Below the pieces are notes generated by a model. It ran no database searches. It had not been told where the DNA came from and worked only from the letters and a program-made list of their open reading frames with translations. Positions 47,920 to 59,501 of a stretch of DNA of 64,000 nucleotides are shown one piece after another. Position numbers and translations under genes: made by a program. Source of the DNA: Setoptus koraiensis (lineage: Eukaryota > Arthropoda); contig CM106586.1 of the NCBI GenBank assembly GCA_048013815.1, forward strand, positions 2,914,001-2,978,000, given 5' to 3'. Each line of letters starts with the position of its first letter. Position 1 is the stretch's first letter.

Positions 47920-50118
47920 AAGGATGCCGAGGAAGCGAAAGAAGCGAGAGAAGAGAACGAAGCGAAAGAGGCAAAATTGGAACGAACGATGCGGCGTCGT
48001 CGAAGCCAGCACTCAATCCATTCGAGACGACATTCGCAGCAGCCAGTCATAATGCAGTGATGTGACGGGCAGCAGAATCGTCGTCATTTCTTGCCGTTCG
48101 TTTGCCCGTTGCCAGTCGCCGTTGCACTCAGTCCCGTACGCATTCGGGATTGAGCGTGCCCAAAGAAGGACAGAAGGCGCCTGACACTCTCCCAATGGCG
48201 AACGCGGAACGGGCACACCGGGCAGAATGGGCGGAATAGGCCAAATAGGGAGACTGTCGGCCAACGGGCAGACCGTCGACTGGGCTGTCGAGAAGCAGCG
48301 ACTGTCGAGAAGCAGAGACTGTCGAAAGAGTGGCCAGAGCACACAAAGCCGCGGCCGAAGAAGCCCAATGGGGCTTCGCCGTCGTTTGCATTGTATCGTT
48401 GGCGCGCCGGCCGTGGTTATATATGGTTGTGTATGGTTGTCAGCATATTATGGTGGCCACTTGTTGGCATTCGAGCGCGTGGGCTCGTCGCAGCGGCCGT
48501 CTCGTTGGCCGGTGTGTCGAGCGATGCAGAACGACGTGAGCCGGCCAGCCAGCGACAATCAGCGACACTCAGCCAACAATCGAGCAATAATAGATGGATA
48601 GAAACAACGGCAACAGGTGAATGTCATGCGACGCGCCTGAATGGTCGCCTATGGGCCGCGCTCGCAAGCAGCGGCGCTCACTCGCAAGCGGCGGCGGTCA
48701 GTCGCAGGTTTGAATTGTCGACAACGTTGCAGCAAACATGCAAGCAAGTGTTTGTGATTGATGATATTCCTCGTCCCATTGCAGATGGTGTAATTATTAA
48801 AACACGGCAACACAACAAGTGACGCGGCCAACAACAAGTGAGACGGGCAACAACAAGTGAGACTGACGGCAACAAAAGTGGAGAAAAGTTGAGAATTTTC
48901 TCGCTGTGCCGCTCGCAATATCCGACTGACCAAACTGACCACTGACACACACCTAACACGCCAGCCAGTGTGTGGCTGTTCAAAGTGGTGCCATTGCGCT
49001 GCTATTTTGATTTAAATCTGAAATTTAAATGGATAATCGCTTGCGTGGCTCCAAAATGGACGCTCAACAATGTGCGCTGTACGCCGCCTGTCGGCAGCCA
49101 TTTGATTGGATGATTGACCGGCTAGCCATTTATCATCGTCGTCGTCGTCGTCGTCGTCTATTAAATATTGACCATGGACGAGCAGAGATGCGCCACCAGT
49201 GTGAGCGGTGCCGGCACGACCGCTGTCGGCCGCTGGCAAGCGAGCGCCGTCGGGCCGGCCGTTGCGCAGCACCCAACAACCAGCAACAGCCGACATGACG
49301 GGTGTTGCGCAACACCCTGCGACCAAGCGCGACAGGTGCATGCCAGCAAAGCAAACAATGGCGCTCGCAATGTTGGCCCAACGGACGTATCGCAATATTG
49401 GCATTTCCATCCATCGGCCAGACAGACACAACGCAACGCTGCTCACTTACAATTTGTGAGTTACAATGCCGGCAATAATTTAAAGTTTACAGGTGAGTGC
49501 GTGCGTTTTGTTTCGAGCCGAGCTCGGCCCCAATTGAGCGCCGCCGCCGCCACATTGTTTAACGGCCGCACAATCGAGCCACCGACCCGTCGGCCGGCAC
49601 CTGTCGTTGGCGGCGCAATCGCCGTCGAATACACGGTGCCGGCCGACGATCACAACAACGTCAACAGCGATTCTCGCCACGTATCGCCGTCATCGCGCCA
49701 TCATTGTCGTCGTTCAGGCCGGCGCTGCGTGGGGCGTTGGCGCGCTCGGTCGCGGGCCAAAGTGAAACCGACCAACGGGTCGCAAGTTGAATTATATGGA
49801 CTCATCACGAGCGCACCATCGTGCGGCCATCGCTGGCAATTTGCGACTCGCTAATGACATTTTCGGGCTTCTTGCCCGGCGCGTCTCTCCGCGCGCCCGA
49901 TCATTAGCGCCGACCACCGGGCTCGCTGCGCCGTTCGCACCTCTGTCTGGGGTCACGTTTGGTTACCACTTTGATGCTGCAAGGCGCCAGTTGCGCCACT
50001 CCGCGGCGAGCCAAGCGGAGGCGAGCCACAACGACAGTTCTTGCGGCACAAGAGCGGCCCGCCGTTCGGGCGACAGCGCGATTGAGCGTGTACCGGCGCG
50101 CTCACCTGACCGGTGACT

Positions 50119-50170
50119 CACAAGTTGCGAGTCACAAGTTGCGAGTCACAAGTTGCGAGTCACAAGTTTT
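50119..50170. repeat. 14-bp tandem repeat (CACAAGTTGCGAGT)
   Basis: Three exact copies and a partial fourth. A second small tandem (ATTCGAGAGTCTCA, two copies) lies at about 50278-50307. Confidence 0.92.
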
Positions 50171-50627
50171 GAGCGAAATGGCTCGAGATCCGACCGCCAG
50201 AGCGGGCAAACGGCCCATGCGAACTGTCGGCCGCAACTGTCGCGTAGATGTTGCATAACTATTCGCGCGCGCTCTCAATTCGAGAGTCTCAATTCGAGAG
50301 TCTCAATGTTTGTCGGTCGGCCCAGAGGTCGGCCGGCCGAAGTTGCGGGTCACGGCAGCAAAAGTGCAATAAAACATTGCTGCGTCTCACTTTCTTTCTG
50401 CGCTCCATCGAGTCGCTGTCCGTGTCTTGTGAGTCGCAAGCGGCGCCGCTCACCTGAGCAACTCTCGCCAGTGCAGTCAACTCCGGCCACTCGTTATCCG
50501 GCCCATGCAACAGCATGATTTAATGCGCTTGCCTCGGCGCAACCAACAACGACAGCGCCGGCAAGAGATCATTGTTAGTTGTTTGCAGTTGTAATGTGTC
50601 CGTTTTGTCTCATCGCGTTCGCTAATT

Positions 50628-50693
50628 CATTTTGCTGGCTGCTATTGCATTTTGCTGGCTGCCATTTCATTTTGCTGGCTGCTATTTCATTTT
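50628..50693. repeat. 20-bp tandem repeat (CATTTTGCTGGCTGCTATTG)
   Basis: Three copies with one or two changes each. Confidence 0.92.
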
Positions 50694-51202
50694 TGTTGCA
50701 GCGGCAGCCATTGGACCATTGCGCCATTGCGCCATTGCGCCTTCGGAGAACGGACCATCGAGAACATGACAGCTCTCGGTTGAGTGTGCTGATGAACTTC
50801 ATGCCAGCGCTCGGTTTCCCACGATCTTTTGTTTCATGATTGAATTTCGTCGTTGCTCGCAGTTGCCAGCAGCGCCGCCACCGTCCGATGCACCTGTTGC
50901 CAGACCGCTGGAGCTGCCATTGCGCAAGCCATCAAGCCAGCGGCGTGATTGTGACGACTGCAACGGTCTGAAATGAGCGTTTCGCCGAAACAAACTCTAG
51001 CCAGCTCCAGTCACTAAACTCAAATTGACCAGTAATTGAATCATCATGCGGACAGCAACAACAACAACAACAGCGACAGCAACAACGACAACAACAGCCA
51101 CTCGACTGGTCGCCATCCGAGAAGGTAAGCGACTGCTAAATCGTTTATGATATCGTTGTGTCGCTGCTGCCGCTGGCCCATTATTGCCCGCCGTTGGCTT
51201 AC

Positions 51203-51247
51203 CATGGCCCAATGTAACATGGCCCAATGTAACATGGCCCAATGTAA
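51203..51247. repeat. 15-bp tandem repeat (CATGGCCCAATGTAA)
   Basis: Three exact copies. Confidence 0.95.
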
Positions 51248-51724
51248 ATAACCGTTAGCTGGCCGAAAGTAAACACGCCAACAGCAACTACAATATCAAT
51301 CTGAGACAAATCTCAGTCTGTGTGTGTGCGCTCTGTCTACGCTCTGATATATAATGAATGAACGATAAATAATAATAAAAACAAATAACGGACTGGCCAC
51401 AATGAAGGCTGCCTCACCTGTCCATTGTTCTTTGTTGCTGGTTTGGTCTCGTTGTCGTTGTCGTTGTCGTCGTCGTCGTCTCATCGCAATGCGGCCACTC
51501 AACAGTGACAACCGAACAACGACAGCCACAACTGCAGCAACATGACACACACATTAGTGAGCATCAGACATTAGAGACCAGAATTAGAGCAGTTTGGTGG
51601 TGTGTGTGTGTGTGCTTGTAAGCCGCAACAATAATTATTATGTAACAATCCATTGTGATATTCCATTATTCTTCCCACTGGCACAACTGGCCGCTCCAGT
51701 CCGCTCGCTCATGGTCGCGCTCAT

Positions 51725-51788
51725 CCAGCCAACCAGCCAGCTAGCCAACCAGCCAACTAGCCAACTAGCCAACTAGCCAACCAGCCAA
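51725..51788. repeat. Tandem repeat of AACTAGCC/AACCAGCC units
   Basis: About eight 8-bp units of two alternating forms. A (GTCG)n run also lies at 52752-52785. Confidence 0.92.
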
Positions 51789-54700
51789 TGTGGCTTGCAA
51801 ACAAGCAAACAAGCAACCGAGCAGCCAGCAAACAAACAAACATACGGGCCACCAAACGGACAAACAACAAATGTGTCGCAAACAAAGACTAGCCAAACGT
51901 CGATCGGCGCCGGCCTCTTCTTCTGGCCGCTAATAGTTTTGCAGCAGCGCCAGTCGCTTGCTTGCGCACAAGTCTCTTCACCTGTTCGCCAGTTCACCTG
52001 TTGTGCTTTGGAGGCGCCAACTTGTTTGACGCTGCTGTGCTGTCGCTAATGCCGACCATTACGATCATCACCGAAACCAGATTTGTGACTGTCGTTGTTG
52101 ATGACGCTGTTGTTGCCGTTGTTGTTGTTGCAGGACGCAAATTGCTGTTGTTTGTGGTCAAAATTTGCAACACACACACACACACACACAGGTAACCAAC
52201 ACCATTTTGTAGCAACTAGTACCAATTACGTAATATATCCAACAACGACAGCGGACAAACAAGTCTGTCGTCGTCGTCGTCGTCGTCGTGGTTGTGTGTT
52301 TAGTGAGAGACATTTAGCTGCGCTGCCGAGTTATTAGCATGTCGCATGTCCGACCAACTGAGCGCCTTGTACGCTCGCCTAGCCCGACCCAGCCACACGC
52401 AGCCAACCGGAAGCGGTGTGGTGGCTTTGGTGATGTATGCTCCGCAACAACAGCAACTTTTATGCATGGCCAGTTAATGGCATGGCTTTGTTGCAATGCC
52501 ACTGCACGGCGCACTCACTCACGCCCATCCTGGGCCTCACACACAAGCCACAGAGTGACCACCGCTGCTAATGATGACCACCACTTCCGTTTATTGTGGC
52601 AAAGGTCGCACCCACGCGACACAACAACAACGACAACAACAGCGTCAGCAACAATGGCCCTGTTGCACGCACCGACTTGAAGCCGCCGATGCGTTCTTTG
52701 GTTTTGCGGGCCGTACAAGTTTCAGTTTTCAATTGACAGCGGACATACGTCAGTCGGTCGGTCGGTCGGTCGGTCTGTCGGTCGGCCGCTGGTCAAGTTG
52801 AACCGCCGCGCCGCATGCAGGCAAAACGGAAAACACCATTAATTGGCGCTGAATGTCGTCGCAGTTGCGCAACAAACATACACTCCAACAACAATAATGG
52901 CGTCGCAGTGGTATCGTTGGCGAGATTGTTGCGAAACAGCGAGAGTGTCGCATATAATAAACATATGATTTATTGTCACTGGTAACTTGATTAGTCCATC
53001 GGCCGGCACGCAACAGCCAACAAATAAACACTGTAGCTGCTCAGTAGTGTAAATACCATTTACAATTGCAATCAATCGGGACGAGTTTGCTGTCTGTGTG
53101 TACACATCGAGCAAACAATCTCCTCGGATTGGGATCTCTTTCGGGGCACGACAATGCTGCGGCGACAAACAATTGCCACCACTCTCAAATGTTCACTCAA
53201 ATGTCGCACTCATGGCGCGCTTTGCATCGTCGGGGCTCGCGATGCCGGTCACTCGTGATTGATTCCGATTGCGACTCTGTCCATCGGTCTGATAGCAGCC
53301 ACACACAAATCCGGCGAACGAACAATCCGGAAACAAATAGTGGAATGGCAATGTGAACTCGATGGCGAGAAGTCGCAAAGTGACAACAGCCACTAACAAT
53401 CTGGCAACTCAACTGCAGTCCGTGCCGCTAATGGCGCCCTATCGATATACAGCCAGATAAGATCAAGTGTCCACCTGAATGCATACAGTGTATATATAGA
53501 TAGAGGCATTGGCAGGAATTCCCCCCCAACTGAATAGAGGCTCATAAATCATTCTTTTGGAAGCATCTGCATCGCCAATTCTGTCCACAACCGAAATGGC
53601 TAAATGGCCAACAGCTATCAGTGGTAAACACAATTTACATTTTACGAGTGAGACAACGAGTGCCTGGCAAAATTGAATCTCCCCCATAAACGATGCCACA
53701 CTGCAAATTGAGTTATCACTATTGCTAGCTATGGCACTTCACATCACAAGTGCTAATGGACACACACACACACACAATAACACAGCCGTGTATTACATAA
53801 GTGGCCAACATTGCGACTTGCAAAATTTCATGCTCGCTTACGTAATCTCGATGATTAATAATCGATGATAAGAGCAGAGTGGTGCGGCAATAGGCACAAC
53901 GCCACTTACCAGTAATAATACCGTGCCAACTAACATTATATACAATGTTCGTCAAGTGTAAGTCGTCTGTAAGTGTATTTATCAGGAGTAAACGTGACGA
54001 CACGACCATAAACAACACCACAGTAGCACGTTGTTGTTGATCTTGCACCAGATCACACTCTGGCCACCGATGACCTTGATTTAAAACTGTTGTTTGTGGC
54101 GATGCCAGCCAACGCAACCATCTGTCTCATGTGGCAACCAGCCAACTATCATTAGTGTGTTTGCACGGTCAACGGCGCAACTGATTCTGGCGATGACTAT
54201 CAATGAATTCCAACGTGTTCATTCTGTATGTGTTTTGAGAGAATCTTCTTCTTTTCTAGTTCGCGCTTAACACTTAACAACGCGCAAAATCAATCTAAAC
54301 TTTATATTCTTATAGCCGAAAGTGGGCAAAATAGAAAGCGAGAGTCAATTGTTGTTATACGCTTGTCGATTGGATGCGCACGCAAATTGAAAATCATCAA
54401 GTGTCTGCTGGAATAAAAACTCTCCAATGAAATGACCGAATTTGAAGCGGCCAAAGCGGCCAAGTGGAGCAAATCTTGCAGAAGCCCATCAAAGTTTGCC
54501 TACTGCCCGGTTCAGTCTATTGACCATTACGCATTATTATATGGTCAAACCACCAGAAACCACTGTAAAATTGTGTACCAGATTGATTGCTTCTGAGAGA
54601 CAATAACAATGCAATTAACAAACTGGTGCACTCCACTAACTAGTGTAGCCGACCGCTACCAGGACACTGACCATCAATTGGCGGTCAGCTACGCTCTCTG

Positions 54701-55135
54701 CTCTGATGTGACCGCCCGTCCTTGGCTCGATCATACCAGTCCAGCTTGCAAGACTTGAGGATAAATTTAATTTCACTTGTTTCCCTTCATGGTGAGCAGC
54801 AGGCTCGGTTGGCTCAAATCATCAATTATTTATTAGCGCTTCTATTAGTAATTACTATACCACTACTATTAATCATACTCATTCTATGGAGGGTCCCGAA
54901 ACTACATAATACACAACCATACTTATGCTCGCTTATATATGATGATGGCCAGGGATGGCAATGTCACGATGTTCAATGTCTATTTTCTAAATCCTATTAA
55001 CATTTAAAATCTTGTTTGATTTCTAAGATTCTTAAAATAGCTACCTTCTTTGTATTCGTTTGTTTGTTTATTTGCTCTTGATCGTGATCTAATTAGATAT
55101 TTCATAGATACTTCCTCCTAGAATAGAGTACAGTC

Positions 55136-55571
55136 TCATCCTATAGCATCTACACTGCATGATAGATAGTGAATAGCAACTTGCAGATTGATCTTAAAAG
55201 CACAGATTGGTGAATAGAGTTCCATAGCCTCGAGCAGCACGTGATTTATTGCCAATGAATCTGGCCGTGTGCCGCCTTCGCAGTTCTGGCCACTTCTTGT
55301 GGCGAGTTGTAAGCAAATCGCCAAGGAATGGCAGACACACTTTAGATTATAGTGGACACTGTAATATCGTGGTTGTATATTCATTGAAAGCCACAAGTTG
55401 CGAAGCTCTTGAAAAGATTCTTCTGAAGATTTTTGCGCCAGATAGGATCGCTTCTTCTTTTTTGACTTGTGTCCATTTTGCTAGTCGTCTGTGTAAGGCA
55501 TACTTATGACTGTACTTCTTGCTGTCAGATGGAAAACTTCCATTCCAATGTGTCTCTCTGAATATCAACAC
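55136..55571 (-). pseudogene. Possible decayed transposase fragment
   Basis: Two overlapping minus-strand frames of 74 and 86 codons. One contains LKCVCHSLAICLQLATRSG, resembling the C..H.L.L...A block of hAT-type transposase and DUF4371 proteins; the other is basic (KYALHRRLAKWTQVKKEEA). There is no catalytic triad, no terminal repeats and no target-site duplication that I can see. It could be chance coding-like sequence. Confidence 0.2.
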
Positions 55572-57889
55572 AATCTTGTAATTTATATTAACCGAGAATA
55601 TAAATACAAATAAAACATGATAAAGAGGAGTCGATAATTATCCTTCGATTCTTGTATCAGTTCAATGACCCGAAGCTTCTTTCTCGGTCTCTGGACCATC
55701 TATTAGCATAGGTGTCAAATTGGCAAGAAATAGCCAAAATCTGCTTTTTCGTCTTCTTCTATTATCTGGTTAGTTGACGATGACCAACAACAGCACATAC
55801 AGATACACACAAACAGCAACAAATAGCCACCTTGTATATTATACGATCGACATCTAATTGTTCTCTCTTTGTTGGCGGCCACGACACACTGATACTTACA
55901 AGCAAATTACAGGTAGCAGTACAGCAGCAACAATGAGAAGAGCGATGGATAATAAATATTTGCCACTTGCCACACATATGCAATTACATCCAACCAGCAA
56001 CTATTATATCGTATGCATTGTGCTTGTTGAATACAAAAATGGTGTTTGGAGTGCGGAGCAACAGCAGCACCAACAACAGGATAGTTTGTTTTGGTGCCGT
56101 GTCAAAGCCGCCAGCCAAATTGTTTGAATGATACTCTCTCAGATGTATTAAGTGCGGCCGTCAGATACCAATTAGCGCAACCTTCATTAGCTGTTTTGAT
56201 TCTCCCATTTGAAGCGGTCTGTAGGCACATACAAAATGTATATACAAAAGTAAGTTGCCGGACTGTTTGATTATCTCGAGATAAAAATTTCTATCTAAAT
56301 AGCCTCTCTGGTTGTTTTGTCATTAACGGTATTTTCACTAGCGTATGCAAATGCGTATCATGCACACAAACATTGGCGCTGGCTGCATTGACAGTGGAAT
56401 TTGGAGCCAAGATGGCCGAGGGCCATAAATGTCGCGCCTTGTTGTGTCCATACATAACATGGTCGTATATTGGTCTGGAATGCAACGGTTTTAAATGTGG
56501 ACGAGGTGCTGTATGAGATTTGAAGAAATTCTGTATTGTGACACTGATTTTGCTGCTGCTGCTGCGATCCAACAGATGAACTGGTCCAGTCGCTACACTT
56601 GTGTCCACGTTGACCATCGGAATTGTTGAGTGTGTCTTATGGGCTCATTTGCGTGATTTAGTGGTGATTGAAAGGCGACCATCCGATGGGTGCATAATCA
56701 CAACAGTGTTTGTTTGATTTTGCGATTATCCGATCAAACAGTTATGTGTCCGTTGCTGGTCCAGATGTGTTGCCATTAATTTGATTGATTGCCATTAATT
56801 GTTGGCCATCGTACGCCACGGTGCCCATGCCGTGGTGCCGGTGTGTGTCAGCGGCGATCATTAGCGCCACTTGTTGGCTCGCCTCAACTGTCGGAAGAGC
56901 CCACTGGGGGCGCTAATTTTCTGGCTGTCGCTCGCTGCCGCTTGTGTCGCCTGAGTCGCCTGTGTCGCTCGATCGCGATCGCGCCGTCGAATCCCCCGGG
57001 ACTCCATTGTCGAACTATTGTGTCGAACTATTGTGTCGGGCTGAGTCTCGCTGAGTCGGCCCGGTTCTGTCGAGGGCTGCCTATAATGGGATCGCTGGTG
57101 CCATGGAGCTGCAACGCTGCACAACAATGAAAAATGGTCGAACGTTTTGCAAAGTTCTCCCTGTGGACGCCGACAGCACCAACGCGGTTCACGCGTTCCC
57201 GCTTGCGCTCGCAGGTTGTGACGCGCAACCCTTTGCGGGCTCTTGCGCACACTCGGTCGAGCGGATCGCTTGCTCGCCGCTGCTTGCTGTTGTGCTGCAC
57301 AATGTATTACATTGAACGTAACTGAGTCACAGGCTGTATCGCAGCACGCCAGTTCAATAGTGTAGCAGTGCAAGTGAGCTGCTGCTGCGGCTCGCATCGA
57401 ACTGGGCGCTATTGAGTGCATCGGTCGTCTGATAGCCGCACTGTTGTCGACTGCTCTGTTGCGATTGCTGCCCTGATCCAGAGCACGCTGCGCCATCTTG
57501 AATGCGCCATTCGCAATGTTTTGCAACGGCGCACTTGCCACTTGTGCGATACCGCGCGTGAGTCGGCCTAAGTCCTCCGACTCAGCGGTACATGTATCGT
57601 CTTACTGCCAGTAAGTTACTGGCACTGCACTGTGAAAAAACAGTGTGTGTGTGTGTACTGCACACTGTGTAGCTTGGGGCTGCTAGCTTGCGGCCAATGC
57701 TGCCGTTTTGCGGGTCTTGCACGAGACTGCACAGGCACAAATGGTGCGCGATCTGTGCGCGCATAATAGACAGCTCGCCGCCCATGAGTCGCTTGATCGT
57801 GTGTGTGTGTGTGTGTGTGCTAACGTTGCAACGTGTGATGATTGTTTTATCACAAGCGCTTGCACTCACATGCGCTCGCTAACAATTCT

Positions 57890-57932
57890 ACACACACACA
57901 CGCACACACACAAACACACACACACGCACACA
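57890..57932. repeat. (CA)n microsatellite
   Basis: An interrupted CA run about 270 bp upstream of the gene at 58205, with a GT run about 80 bp before it. Confidence 0.93.
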
Positions 57933-58204
57933 ATTCCATACACACCAATCGAGTTTACACAGGCCGACGTGAATTGACATTGAAATTCGATGAGCGCAAT
58001 GTATAAATCATCACATATGTTCTACAAAATTCGTATCACACCGCACACTAGATTTGCAATAGCCAGACGAGTCCCACTGTCGACGTTATTCTCTTATCCT
58101 CCATGTAATAGAAACAATATACAATAAATCAAGCGTCAGCACATTACACAATTGCAGTCACCTCCAATACAACATAGGAAGAGAGACACTATTAGATAAT
58201 AACG

Positions 58205-59080
58205 ATGTTGCCACCTTGCTCATCGGACATCAGGCCCGGGGTCTGTTGCATTGATGAGTTTGAATTTTTAGAATTTGAACTAGAAAAAGATCAAATGTAC
58301 TATACCATTTGGGAACAAAAAGCTCGCAACTGTATCAATGAAGAACAGCAGCAACAACGAGACACCAATGATGCCAACACCACAACGGGCAATAATAGTA
58401 GGACGAGCAGTAGGATAAAAGCATCAGTGCCAGTATTAGCCACCAAGAGAACACGATCAGCAGCTAGAACATCTTCCACTAGGACAACATCAGCATCTAC
58501 AGATGACAGCGAATGTCCTGCCACAAGCTCCAAAAGATCCAGATCTAAACAGACTGTTATTGCTCAAGAACAATCATCATTGCCAACTACGCCAATTAGG
58601 TTGTCGCAACCACGACAATTGAAACGCACTCGTTCCTCAAATTCCCGTAACATTATCGCTAATAATAATAATAATAATGGGGATGTCATCAACACATCCA
58701 CCAATCACATACAGAATCACTCTATTCAGAAGAATCAATCAACAGAAACATTTATTAGATCGGACGTTGGCATTCGCGCCGTTCGTGCGCTCAAGCAAAT
58801 GGTCACTAAATCTAATCAAGACAACAATTTGGACTCTAATGGCGGCCGCCTTCCCAATGATATTTTCAATGTAACACAAACAAAGAATAGTGATAATAGC
58901 AAAAAAGTGATTAAGAAAAGAGTGATAAAGAATAAATCAGCTTCTTCATTGGATAATAATAACAGACACAACAACAATATCAAATTCAACGATGGTGAGT
59001 TTCGAGACGATGGAGATATGGAGATAGATCAAATGGAAAGAGAGATCAGAAGTATTTTGGCGGCTAAAGCCCTTCTCTGA
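58205..59080 (+). CDS. Unrecognised basic, low-complexity 291-residue protein
   Basis: An intact single frame of 291 codons. An in-frame TAG at 58193-58195 makes the ATG at 58205 the natural first start. The N-terminus is acidic and hydrophobic (IDEFEFLEFELEKDQMYYTI). It is followed by a long Ser/Thr/Asn/Arg/Lys-rich middle with basic patches (TKRTRSAART, SKRSRSKQ, KKVIKKRVIKNK) that look like nuclear-localisation signals. The C-terminus is an acidic, possibly helical segment (DMEIDQMEREIRSILAAKALL). I do not recognise the family. The composition suggests a nuclear protein with mostly disordered structure. The residues GVCCIDEF near the start equal the MCM-helicase Walker B string, but no other MCM block follows. 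It converges with the peptidase gene, about 420 bp apart. Confidence 0.62.
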   Translation: MLPPCSSDIRPGVCCIDEFEFLEFELEKDQMYYTIWEQKARNCINEEQQQQRDTNDANTTTGNNSRTSSRIKASVPVLATKRTRSAARTSSTRTTSASTDDSECPATSSKRSRSKQTVIAQEQSSLPTTPIRLSQPRQLKRTRSSNSRNIIANNNNNNGDVINTSTNHIQNHSIQKNQSTETFIRSDVGIRAVRALKQMVTKSNQDNNLDSNGGRLPNDIFNVTQTKNSDNSKKVIKKRVIKNKSASSLDNNNRHNNNIKFNDGEFRDDGDMEIDQMEREIRSILAAKALL

Positions 59081-59275
59081 TTGTCCACTGTATACTGTCT
59101 ACTATAACAAACCTTAAATCAAAATTAATGGAATCAATTTGATTGAAATCAAGATTGAAGACGACGGCGCCTACACATTATTACAAAATTATTACTATTA
59201 TTATTGCTAATTGCCACTATAACTGTTACCACAATTTCTAATAGTTTTACCATACATACATACACGGTTCACAAC

Positions 59276-59361
59276 CATGTCATTGTCATATACATATATA
59301 CACATATATGTATGTATATATACTTGTATATATATTTATATATGTATAAGACAATGACATG
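59276..59361. repeat. 25-bp inverted repeat (24/25) between convergent genes
   Basis: The left arm (59276-59300) begins CATGTCATTGTC and the right arm (59337-59361) ends GACAATGACATG. The 25-bp arms pair with one mismatch, and the 36-bp spacer is itself TA-rich and partly self-complementary. Confidence 0.95.
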
Positions 59362-59452
59362 ACGATATACATATATATATATATATGAGTGATATATATG
59401 TATTGTCTCCTGTAAAGATTCGTCGTCTCTGTTACATCATATCTAATCAATA

Positions 59453-59458
59453 TTTAAT
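59453..59458 (-). promoter_or_regulatory. Possible polyadenylation signal (ATTAAA)
   Basis: ATTAAA on the minus strand about 45 bp after the peptidase stop codon; the distance is plausible for this common variant hexamer. Confidence 0.3.
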
Positions 59459-59501
59459 TATTATAATCATTAATATCAATAATGTCATCATTTATATATC
59501 A

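Larger units (their letters stand above)
46190..58204. other. 12 kb between the Sidestep-like start and the next gene
   Basis: No gene is supported. This is the upstream side of the Sidestep-like exon 1 and so probably includes its promoter and any 5' UTR exons, none of which I can place. Contents seen: tandem repeats listed below, CA and GTT/CAA microsatellites, and a weak transposase-like frame on the minus strand at 55136-55571. From about 53.4 kb rightward the sequence becomes clearly AT-richer. Confidence 0.5.
59081..59501. other. Gap between two convergent genes
   Basis: AT-rich. It holds the 3' UTRs of both genes, TA-rich runs, a large inverted repeat (listed separately) and, on the minus strand at 59453-59458, an ATTAAA that could serve the peptidase transcript. 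Confidence 0.6.

Noticed and set aside
54722-55000. Plus-strand frame with a strong hydrophobic helix (about 23 residues)
   Set aside because: It has no ATG anywhere in the frame, no acceptor or donor that joins it to another exon, and no family resemblance. Probably chance in AT-rich DNA.
56291-56617. Minus-strand 108-codon frame with a short QQQQQ reading in the alternate frame
   Set aside because: No domain, no splice partner and no signal or homology. I could not support it as an exon.
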